DNA from: Mailhella sp. | GTDB lineage: Bacteria > Desulfobacterota > Desulfovibrionia > Desulfovibrionales > Desulfovibrionaceae | Assembly (NCBI GenBank): GCA_017411945.1 | Contig: JAFQPD010000134.1 | Coordinates: 1 to 15,016, forward strand | DNA length: 15,016 nt | Direction: 5' to 3' | In this document: in pieces, positions 1 through 5,358 of the stretch | Layout of the letters: each line of letters starts with the position of its first letter | Position numbering within the stretch: position 1 is the first letter of the stretch | Translations under genes and position numbers: made by a program | The notes under the pieces: model-generated | Told to the model about the DNA's origin: nothing | What the model saw: only the letters and a program-made list of their open reading frames with translations | Databases searched by the model: none

Positions 1-132
1 GACATGGTGAACAGCCTTTTCGACAGCACTCTCCTGCTCGACGGCTACATGAACGATCCTTTTGCCATGGCGGAGCGCAGTATGCGTCTTCTCAAACAGG
101 CCGCGGGATGGTATTCTGACCTCCGCAAGTAA
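1..132 (+). CDS. C-terminal fragment of an unidentified protein
   Basis: Frame 1 is open from the first base to a TAA at 130-132, giving the last 43 residues of a protein whose start lies outside the window. The tail is predicted helical and ends in the residues QAAGWYSDLRK; I see no motif that identifies a family. The codon use matches the neighbouring genes, and the downstream dsrE-like gene begins only 31 nt after the stop with its own Shine-Dalgarno and no terminator between, so the two are probably co-transcribed. No function can be assigned from this fragment. Confidence 0.6.
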   Translation, partial: DMVNSLFDSTLLLDGYMNDPFAMAERSMRLLKQAAGWYSDLRK

Positions 133-163
133 GCCAGCCACCTCAACTCAGGAGAGAATGCCC

Positions 164-508
164 ATGTACTACGACCTGCTCATCCATGTGGACGACAACG
201 ATCCCAAGCGCCTCAACCTCGCCTTCAACAACTACGCCAACTACATCGCCGCCGTGGACGAAGAGTTCCGCGTGGTCATGGTGGTCAACGGTCCTGCCGC
301 CCAGCTTCTCAAGAAGGAGAACGCCGAGCAGGCCGAACGCGGCGCCAAGCTCATGGACAGCGGCCTCACCATCCGCGTGTGCAACAACGCCCTCAAGGCT
401 TTCAACGTGGATCCCGCCGACCTGTGGGACGGCGTGGAGATCACTCCCGCTGCCATCGTGGAGATCGTGAAGCTCCAGCGCGAAGGCTACGCCTATCTGC
501 GCCCGTAA
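164..508 (+). CDS. DsrE/DsrF-like family protein (COG1416 type)
   Basis: A 114-residue cytoplasmic protein resembling the DsrE/DsrF-like fold proteins, small alpha/beta proteins linked to persulfide or sulfur relay. It starts MYYDLLIHVDDND, has the typical strand-helix pattern with a VVMVVNGPAAQLL strand-loop (residues 37-49), and a single Cys at residue 73 in the segment IRVCNNAL, the position where family members carry the conserved or reactive Cys. I chose ATG 164 because AGGAG (150-154) lies 9 nt upstream; an in-frame ATG at 158 is only 3 nt from it and would add two residues. The length is typical for the family. It follows the partial gene by 31 nt and is closed by tandem hairpins. The sulfur-relay role is inferred from the family; the partner and substrate are unknown. 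Confidence 0.8.
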   Translation: MYYDLLIHVDDNDPKRLNLAFNNYANYIAAVDEEFRVVMVVNGPAAQLLKKENAEQAERGAKLMDSGLTIRVCNNALKAFNVDPADLWDGVEITPAAIVEIVKLQREGYAYLRP

Positions 509-524
509 TCCCCTCACAGCAGCA

Positions 525-549
525 AAGCCGCCCCGGAACAGGGCGGTTT
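525..549 (+). terminator. First 3' hairpin after dsrE-like gene
   Basis: Bases 525-533 pair with 541-549 (9 bp including one G-U) around a 7-nt loop. Only three T residues close the stem, so alone it would be a weak terminator or a 3'-end-stabilising stem. It sits 17 nt past the dsrE-like stop and directly before a second, better terminator. Confidence 0.45.
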
Positions 550-557
550 GAAAACAG

Positions 558-596
558 AGACCGCCGAAGCGTCATGATGCGCTCCGGCGGTCTTTT
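558..596 (+). terminator. Rho-independent terminator after dsrE-like gene
   Basis: AGACCGCCG (558-566) pairs perfectly with CGGCGGTCT (585-593), followed by TTTT up to 596; the 18-nt loop contains a further short GCG-CGC pairing. It ends the transcript of the dsrE-like gene and separates it from the HPP operon leader. An A-run at 551-554 on the other side could give weak activity on the minus strand. Confidence 0.7.
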
Positions 597-650
597 GCGC
601 CGTCAGGACGAAAAGAGCGTTTGCGGAAAAAGGTGAAGGCACCCGAATTA

Positions 651-757
651 CTCTCTCTGTGGTCTGGGTCACGGCAGGCGCGGTTCCCATTTGGTATGCC
701 GTGAGCAGAGAGGCATGCAGTCCAGGCTCTCCTCCTCTCGGAGCCTGGCAAGGGAGC
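651..757 (+). ncRNA. Structured 5' leader RNA, candidate riboswitch (Moco-like?)
   Basis: The leader just upstream of the HPP gene can form: an outer stem CTCTCTG (653-659) with CAGAGAG (706-712); an inner perfect 8-bp stem TCACGGCA (669-676) with TGCCGTGA (697-704) capped by a 20-nt loop; and an 8-bp hairpin CCAGGCTC (722-729) with GAGCCTGG (741-748). The loop of the last hairpin contains TCCTCCTC (730-737), an anti-Shine-Dalgarno-like sequence able to pair with the GGGAG ribosome site at 752-756. CTGG (664-667) can instead pair with CCAG (722-725), which would break the last hairpin, so two exclusive folds exist. The blocks CTGGGTCA, TTTGG, GCCGTGA and CCAGG occur in the same order as I remember in the E. 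coli moaA (molybdenum cofactor riboswitch) leader. The structure is seen; the riboswitch identity is inference. Confidence 0.45.
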
Positions 758-761
758 TCGT

Positions 762-1295
762 ATGAAATCATTCCTTCAGAAAATGTCCGGCGGAGGGAAA
801 AGGCCGCCCCGTGCATCCGGAAAAGAAATAGCCGCGGCGTGGATAGGGAGCTGTATCGCCATCGGTCTTATCGCCCTGCTCGAAAAGGCCATGACCGGAA
901 GCGGCTTTCCTCTGCTCATAGGTTCGTTCGGCGCATCCGCAGTTCTTGCATTCCGCGCGGCGAACAGTCCTCTGGCCCAGCCGAGGAACATGGTGGGCGG
1001 GCATTTCCTTTCTTCCCTTGTGGGCGTCGGTTCCGGCATGATGATACCCGATGCCACATGGCTTGCGGCCTGCCTTGCCGTGGCCACGGCCATAGCCGTC
1101 ATGCACATAAGCAAGACGCTCCATCCTCCGGGCGGGGCTACGGCGCTCATTGCCGTCACAGGCGGGGAAGGCGTCCGCCAGCTGGGCTGGGCCTACGCTT
1201 TCGTTCCCTGCCTGAGCGGTGCGCTCATCCTTCTTCTGGTCGCCCTTGTCGTCAACAATATTCCTCGCCATCAGCGCTGGCCGTTGTTCTGGTAA
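762..1295 (+). CDS. HPP family integral membrane protein
   Basis: A 177-residue inner-membrane protein of the HPP family (about four or five hydrophobic segments, roughly residues 23-42, 48-65, 77-95, 98-117 and 142-165). The family signature LHPPGGATAL is at 120-129, and the conserved QPRN-GGH block is at 73-81. HPP proteins are poorly characterised; plant and cyanobacterial members have been linked to nitrite transport, but this does not fix the substrate here. The start ATG 762 is preceded by AAGGGAG (750-756). The stop TAA (1293-1295) forms part of the TAAGGAGG ribosome site of the next gene, so the two genes are tightly coupled. A long structured leader precedes it, suggesting regulation at the RNA level. 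Confidence 0.85.
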   Translation: MKSFLQKMSGGGKRPPRASGKEIAAAWIGSCIAIGLIALLEKAMTGSGFPLLIGSFGASAVLAFRAANSPLAQPRNMVGGHFLSSLVGVGSGMMIPDATWLAACLAVATAIAVMHISKTLHPPGGATALIAVTGGEGVRQLGWAYAFVPCLSGALILLLVALVVNNIPRHQRWPLFW

Positions 1296-1305
1296 GGAGG
1301 AGCGC

Positions 1306-2664
1306 ATGGATATTCGCCGATATCTCGATAAAAGCCTTGCCCTCGGGCAGTGCCTGTCCTGGCTGTGGACAGTCCTTGTCATCGTCCTGCTGGGGGCTCA
1401 TTTCTACAGGGCCAGCGAATACGGCATGGTTCTCTGCGTTGCGGGCGTGCTTGGACTGCGCTGTTCCTCTGCGGCATGGACGCGATGGGCCGTGGGGCTT
1501 TTCCTGCTGTGGGGCATGCTGGAATGGAGCGTTTCGGCCTGCGCCCTTGCCCAGACGCGTATGGTCATGGGCGCACCTTGGATGAGGGGCGCGGCCATAC
1601 TCTCTGCCGTGGCTGTCGTCACAGGACTTACAGGGGGCATGGCGGTACGACAGGCCTCTCGGCTGGCGGGGGAACAGGGAGCTGGGGACGCCTTCCTGAA
1701 GGCCGCAGTCTTCATGGCAGTTTTTCTCAGTCTTTTTTATGTCCGAAAATTCGTGCCGCTCGAGATGCTTCTGCTGGAACGCTTTTTCCCCGGGCTGGGC
1801 ATGGCAGAGATTTTCCTTGCGGCGTGGTACGGCTCTTTTGCCGCCGGGCTCCTTGCCGACCGCAGGAAGTCGAGGAAAGTGCGCACCCGGCTGTGGCTGT
1901 TTTTCGCCTGCCTCTTTTTCGTGCAGTTCGCGCTGGGGCTTCTCGGCGTCAGCCAGATGCTTCTCACGGGTAGGCTCCATGTGCCCATCCCGGCATTTAT
2001 CCTCTACGGGAGCGTGTTCCGCGGTTCGCTGAACGCCATGCCCTTCATCGTCCTGATATCGACCCTGCTCCTCGGAAGCGCGTGGTGCAGCATGCTCTGC
2101 TACTTCGGGCCGTTCGACGCTTTGGCCGCGAAGGGCAGGACGCTGCGCCCCCTTCCCCGCCTCCTCCAAGGAGCTCTCTGCTGGGGCAGGCCGGCTGTTT
2201 TTGCGCTTGGCGTGTGCGCGGCGTTTATCCTGAAGCATATCGGCATGAGCACGGGGACTGCCGTCAGCCTGGCCTGCGCCTACGCCTTCCTGAGCCTGCT
2301 GGCCATGGCCGCGCTTTCCCGCCGCTATGGCGGCATGATGCACTGCGCGGCCTTCTGCCCTATGGGATTGATAGTCAGCTGGCTTGGCCGCCTTTCCCCG
2401 TGGAGGCTTCGCGTGGACAGCTCTTCCTGCGACGCCTGTGGAGCCTGCGAGAGCGTCTGCCGCTGGCGCGCCATCACTCCGGAAAGCCGCTCCAGAGGAA
2501 AAGCTCTGCCGCGCTGCACCCTGTGCCGCGACTGCATCGGCGTCTGCCGGAAGAACGCTCTTTCCCTGCGCTGTGCCGGGCTCGCCCCTGAGGTCTCCGA
2601 AAGGATCTTCGTCGGAATGCTGGCAAGCCTGCACGCCATTTTCCTTGCCTGCGCCATGGTCTAG
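1306..2664 (+). CDS. NapH/NosR-like membrane polyferredoxin, 4Fe-4S
   Basis: A 452-residue inner-membrane protein with about ten hydrophobic segments and a cytoplasm-type ferredoxin domain near the C-terminus. Two [4Fe-4S] motifs of the form CX2CX2CX3C are present: Cys375/378/381/385 and Cys404/407/410/414. Two membrane-associated CX3C motifs, WCSMLC (261/265) and HCAAFCP (347/351), match the pattern of NapH and the C-terminal half of NosR, which pass electrons across the membrane to periplasmic reductases or maturation systems. A last hydrophobic helix (about 434-451) follows the clusters. I chose ATG 1306 because TAAGGAGG (1293-1300) lies 5 nt upstream and overlaps the HPP stop codon; the reading frame is open further upstream but that part lies within the HPP gene. 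It likely works with the HPP protein; the redox partner is not in this window. Confidence 0.85.
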   Translation: MDIRRYLDKSLALGQCLSWLWTVLVIVLLGAHFYRASEYGMVLCVAGVLGLRCSSAAWTRWAVGLFLLWGMLEWSVSACALAQTRMVMGAPWMRGAAILSAVAVVTGLTGGMAVRQASRLAGEQGAGDAFLKAAVFMAVFLSLFYVRKFVPLEMLLLERFFPGLGMAEIFLAAWYGSFAAGLLADRRKSRKVRTRLWLFFACLFFVQFALGLLGVSQMLLTGRLHVPIPAFILYGSVFRGSLNAMPFIVLISTLLLGSAWCSMLCYFGPFDALAAKGRTLRPLPRLLQGALCWGRPAVFALGVCAAFILKHIGMSTGTAVSLACAYAFLSLLAMAALSRRYGGMMHCAAFCPMGLIVSWLGRLSPWRLRVDSSSCDACGACESVCRWRAITPESRSRGKALPRCTLCRDCIGVCRKNALSLRCAGLAPEVSERIFVGMLASLHAIFLACAMV

Positions 2665-2690
2665 CAGACGCCGGAGAGCGCAGTCTGCAG

Positions 2691-2709
2691 CATGCTCCTG
2701 ATGAGCATG
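2691..2709 (+). other. 3' hairpin after the polyferredoxin gene
   Basis: CATGCTC (2691-2697) pairs with GAGCATG (2703-2709) around CTGAT, 26 nt after the polyferredoxin stop. It has no T-run, so it is more likely a 3'-end structure than a terminator. No gene is visible in 2665-2873; the stretch contains this and two other hairpins. Confidence 0.35.
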
Positions 2710-2728
2710 AAGGGCGGCAGGGAGGCGC

Positions 2729-2766
2729 AAAAAAAAAGAGCCGCTCCATGAAAGGGGCGGCTCTTT
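2729..2766 (-). terminator. Strong terminator of nitronate monooxygenase gene (bidirectional)
   Basis: AGAGCCGCTCC (2737-2747) pairs with GGGGCGGCTCT (2754-2764), 11 bp with one T-G pair and a 6-nt loop. On the minus strand the stem is followed by nine T residues (A-run 2729-2737 on the plus strand), a textbook terminator for the convergent monooxygenase gene. On the plus strand only TTT follows, so it may also weakly stop the HPP operon. Confidence 0.8.
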
Positions 2767-2831
2767 CCCATCGGCCCTGCCGGAAGTCCCAGAATCCTCC
2801 GGAAGAGCCTCGCTCGTGTGGATATGTTCAG

Positions 2832-2860
2832 ACGGAGGGGCGAGGGGAGGGCCCCTCCGT
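2832..2860 (-). other. 10-bp 3'UTR hairpin after nitronate monooxygenase gene
   Basis: ACGGAGGGGC (2832-2841) pairs perfectly with GCCCCTCCGT (2851-2860) around a 9-nt loop, starting 13 nt past the monooxygenase stop on the minus strand. No T-run follows on either strand, so it may protect the mRNA 3' end rather than terminate; the true terminator is about 70 nt further on. Confidence 0.5.
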
Positions 2861-2873
2861 GCTCAGGTCCGGA

Positions 2874-3992
2874 TTACGCAGGCTGGACCTTGAAAGAATT
2901 CATGAAGTCGTCGTATTCGCGGCGCAGGGATTCCACGAGCTCGCGAACAGTGACTATGCTCTTCACTCGGCCCACGTTGGAGCCGCAGAAGACGAAGCCC
3001 TTATCCAAGTTGCCCTTCATGGCGTTGATGAGGGCGGAGGAGATGCAGTAGGGGGTGTTTTCGGGGTCGCAGGTCTTGATGCAATGGAACACGCACTTGA
3101 AGGGCTTCTTCTTGCCTTCGCGGGAGGCTTCGATGAACTTGCCCTTCAGAGCGCGGCCGGGCATGCCCACGGGGCTCTGGATGATGGTGATGTCGTCTTC
3201 CGTGGCGTTGACGTAGGCTTCCTTGAAGCGGATGTCGGCATCGCATTCTTCGGTGGCCACGAAGCGGGTGGCCATCTGCACGCCGGAAGCTCCGAGGCTT
3301 ATCATCCTGGCTATGTCTTCGCCGCTGAACACGCCGCCGCCGCAGATGACGGGGATGGCGCGGCCGGCCTTGTCTTCGAGAGACTTGGCGGCATCCACCA
3401 CGCCGCCCACCAGCTTCTCAAGGGAGAAGTCGGTGTTGAAGATGTCGTCCTTCGAGAAGCCGAGGTGGCCGCCGGCCTTGGGGCCTTCGAGCACGAAGGC
3501 GTCGGGGAGCAGGCCGGTCTTGGCGGCCCACTTCTTGGCGATGAGCGCGGCGGCGCGGCCGGAAGAGACGATGGGCACGAGCTTGGTGCGGAATTCCTGC
3601 TTCTTTTCTTCGCAGGTTTCCTGGAAGAGCTTGGGCAGGTCCATGGGCAGGCCGGCACCGGAGAAGATGACGTCGGCCCCGGCGGCAACGGAAGTCTTCA
3701 CAAGGTCGGCGAAGGTGGTGAGAGCCACCATGATGTTCACGCCGATGATGCCGGAAGTGAGCTCGCGGGCCTTTTCTATTTCGCGGCGCAGCGCGCGGAC
3801 ATTGGCTTCCACGGGATTCGAGGCCACGTCGGGTTCGCGCATGCCCACCATGGCGCCGGCGATGACGCCGATGCCGCCTTCATTGGCCACGGCGGCGGCC
3901 AGACGGGAAAGAGATATGCCTACGCCCATGCCGCCCTGAACGATGGGCGTAGCGGCAGTGAGATCGCCTATTTTGAGAACTGGGAAAGACAT
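2874..3992 (-). CDS. Nitronate monooxygenase / FabK-like FMN oxidoreductase
   Basis: A 372-residue TIM-barrel flavoprotein of the nitronate monooxygenase (2-nitropropane dioxygenase)/FabK superfamily. Visible signatures (numbered from the chosen start): PIVQGGMG (16-23) at the N-terminal FMN loop, GPKAGGHLGF (170-179) with the conserved His at 176, and CGGGVFSGEDIARMISLGA (217-235) with GVQMATRF (237-244) for FMN phosphate binding. Family members oxidise alkyl nitronates or reduce enoyl-ACP; the substrate cannot be told here. A C-terminal Cys cluster (300, 304, 308, 316, 336) is unusual. I chose ATG 3992 because GGAGGTG (4007-4001) lies 8 nt upstream; an upstream in-frame start at 4076 would add 28 residues unlike the family. 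It is a single-gene transcript with a minus-strand promoter-like element at 4082-4110 and a terminator at 2729-2766. Confidence 0.85.
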   Translation of the reverse strand: MSFPVLKIGDLTAATPIVQGGMGVGISLSRLAAAVANEGGIGVIAGAMVGMREPDVASNPVEANVRALRREIEKARELTSGIIGVNIMVALTTFADLVKTSVAAGADVIFSGAGLPMDLPKLFQETCEEKKQEFRTKLVPIVSSGRAAALIAKKWAAKTGLLPDAFVLEGPKAGGHLGFSKDDIFNTDFSLEKLVGGVVDAAKSLEDKAGRAIPVICGGGVFSGEDIARMISLGASGVQMATRFVATEECDADIRFKEAYVNATEDDITIIQSPVGMPGRALKGKFIEASREGKKKPFKCVFHCIKTCDPENTPYCISSALINAMKGNLDKGFVFCGSNVGRVKSIVTVRELVESLRREYDDFMNSFKVQPA

Positions 3993-4081
3993 AGAGAACA
4001 CACCTCCGATCTCTATGGATAGGGAAAGCGGCAAAGGGCCGCGAATGCTCGTGGGAAGTCCGATAAAAAAGGACAAGGCGC

Positions 4082-4110
4082 ACTGTAAGGCTTGTGTAGA
4101 TTTATGGCAA
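4082..4110 (-). promoter_or_regulatory. Sigma70-type promoter for the monooxygenase gene
   Basis: Read on the minus strand, TTGCCA (4110-4105) and TACAGT (4087-4082) are separated by exactly 17 nt. Transcription would begin near 4075 and give an approximately 80-nt leader before ATG 3992. Confidence 0.5.
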
Positions 4111-4115
4111 GTATG

Positions 4116-4124
4116 TGATATAAT
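4116..4124 (+). promoter_or_regulatory. Extended -10 promoter element TGATATAAT
   Basis: The sequence TGATATAAT is a perfect extended -10 (TGnTATAAT) on the plus strand in an AT-rich setting; the upstream -35 match is poor, as extended -10 promoters tolerate. Transcription would begin near 4131, giving a leader of about 220 nt to phoH, unless it stops at the T-rich element at 4204-4235. Confidence 0.45.
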
Positions 4125-4203
4125 TTTCTTTTATTAACGGATAAGTATGTTTTCCAATGAAATCAGCTAGTTTTGGCAGATTTTAAAATCAAATTCAAAT
4201 TAA

Positions 4204-4235
4204 ACTTTTGAAATAAAAGTATTTTTTATTTTTTC
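4204..4235 (+). terminator. Weak AT stem with two T-runs (attenuator-like)
   Basis: ACTTTT (4204-4209) pairs with AAAAGT (4215-4220) and is followed by TTTTTT, A, TTTTTT. The T-runs are ideal for termination but the stem has only one G-C pair, so it could be a weak terminator, an attenuator, or simply an AT-rich promoter region for a downstream start (a TTGACG hexamer lies at 4242-4247). Confidence 0.25.
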
Positions 4236-4353
4236 TCCTGCTTGACGGAAGCCCTTTTCGTCCGAAATTTGCGTATGTGGACTCTTTGCCGCTTTTAGAG
4301 TACTTAAGGATGTTAAGGCCGCCCTGCGGCATCACGAAAAACAGGAATTGCTT

Positions 4354-5358
4354 GTGAGATCATCCTTCGCGGAAACGCTGGCCTTCGACGACGCCAGCCT
4401 TGCCAGCCAGCTCTTCGGCCCCCTCAACGCCCACCTCGACCTCATTGCCGACGCTTCGGGCGCGGAGCTCCACACGCGCGGCGCTGAGCTTACGGTGAGC
4501 GACCCGCGCCCCGAACAGCGCGAACTTCTGCTGAACCTTTTCACGCAGGGCTACGGGCTTCTGCGTTCCGGCCACACCCTGCGCAGTGAAGACCTGCTGC
4601 AGGGCTATGAGGAGCTCCTGCGCAACCCCCGGGCCGACATCAGCAAGATGTTCCGCGAGGCCAGCGTCATCGTTTCTCCCCGCAAGAGCATACTGGCCCG
4701 CAACACCTCCCAGCGTCAGTACATGGAGCTCCTGCGCCGCAACGAGCTGGTTTTCGCCACCGGCCCCGCCGGCACGGGCAAGACCTACCTTGCCGTGGCC
4801 ATGGCCATCTCCATGCTGGCGGCCAAGCGCGTGAAACGCATCATCCTCACCCGTCCCGCCGTGGAAGCCGGAGAGAAGCTGGGCTTCCTGCCCGGCGACA
4901 TGGAGGACAAGGTGAACCCCTATCTGCGTCCGCTCTACGACGCTCTCTCCGACATGCTCGGCCCGCAGGGCTTCGCCCAGAAGCAGGAGCAGGGCGTCAT
5001 CGAAGTCGCGCCCCTGGCCTTCATGCGCGGCCGCACCCTGAACGACGCTTTCCTCATCCTCGACGAAGCCCAGAACACCACGCGCGAACAGATGAAGATG
5101 TTCCTCACCCGCATGGGCTTCGGCTCCCGCGCCGTCATCACCGGCGACGTCACCCAGATAGACCTGCCGCCCATACACCGCGCCTTCCTGAAGGAAGGGG
5201 AGAAAGAAGGCGAGACCCGTTCCGGCCTCGTGCACGCCCTGCAGGTGCTCCGCGATGTGCGCGGCGTGGCCATACACCATTTCCACAGCTCCGACGTTGT
5301 GCGCCACCCGCTGGTGGGCCGCATCGTGGAAGCCTACGACGCCTATGAAAAAATCTAA
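4354..5358 (+). CDS. phoH: PhoH family ATPase (PhoH/YbeZ/PhoL)
   Basis: A 334-residue cytoplasmic P-loop ATPase of the PhoH/YbeZ family, associated with RNA metabolism and usually encoded beside YbeY. The N-terminal domain (about 1-110) precedes the Walker A motif GPAGTGKT (137-144); the family block LTRPAVEAGEKLGFLPGD is at 165-182; Walker B is LILDEAQN (234-241) followed by TTREQMKMFLTRMG; ITGDVTQIDLP (262-272) acts as the sensor region. Length is normal. I chose GTG 4354 because AGGA (4343-4346) sits 7 nt upstream; a TTG at 4348 is too close. Its last 14 nt overlap the start of pgpH, so these two are translationally coupled in a phoH-pgpH-ybeY-era order seen in many bacteria. Confidence 0.92.
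   Translation: MRSSFAETLAFDDASLASQLFGPLNAHLDLIADASGAELHTRGAELTVSDPRPEQRELLLNLFTQGYGLLRSGHTLRSEDLLQGYEELLRNPRADISKMFREASVIVSPRKSILARNTSQRQYMELLRRNELVFATGPAGTGKTYLAVAMAISMLAAKRVKRIILTRPAVEAGEKLGFLPGDMEDKVNPYLRPLYDALSDMLGPQGFAQKQEQGVIEVAPLAFMRGRTLNDAFLILDEAQNTTREQMKMFLTRMGFGSRAVITGDVTQIDLPPIHRAFLKEGEKEGETRSGLVHALQVLRDVRGVAIHHFHSSDVVRHPLVGRIVEAYDAYEKI

Larger units (their letters stand above)
3993..4353. other. AT-rich divergent intergenic region
   Basis: This 361-base non-coding stretch between the minus-strand monooxygenase and phoH is far richer in A and T than the rest of the window, especially 4088-4240. It contains divergent promoter-like elements, a perfect 12-bp palindrome GATTTTAAAATC (4179-4190), an inverted repeat TTCAAA/TTTGAA (4194-4199, 4207-4212), and the octamer AAGTATGT twice (4109-4116 and 4143-4150). 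I see no convincing small gene in it. Confidence 0.6.

Noticed and set aside
659..1585. Plus-strand open frame spanning the leader and the HPP gene in another frame
   Set aside because: It has no ribosome site, is Arg/Ser/Pro-rich, and covers both the structured leader and a clear HPP membrane protein in a different frame.
2748..4022. 424-codon plus-strand open frame opposite the nitronate monooxygenase
   Set aside because: It starts within a terminator loop, has Gly/His/Glu-rich sequence without motifs, and overlaps a well-supported minus-strand enzyme throughout.
3993..4076. 28-residue N-terminal extension of the nitronate monooxygenase
   Set aside because: The GGAGGTG ribosome site 8 nt before ATG 3992 and the family-like start MSFPVLKIG support the shorter protein; the promoter model also places the transcript start at about 4075.
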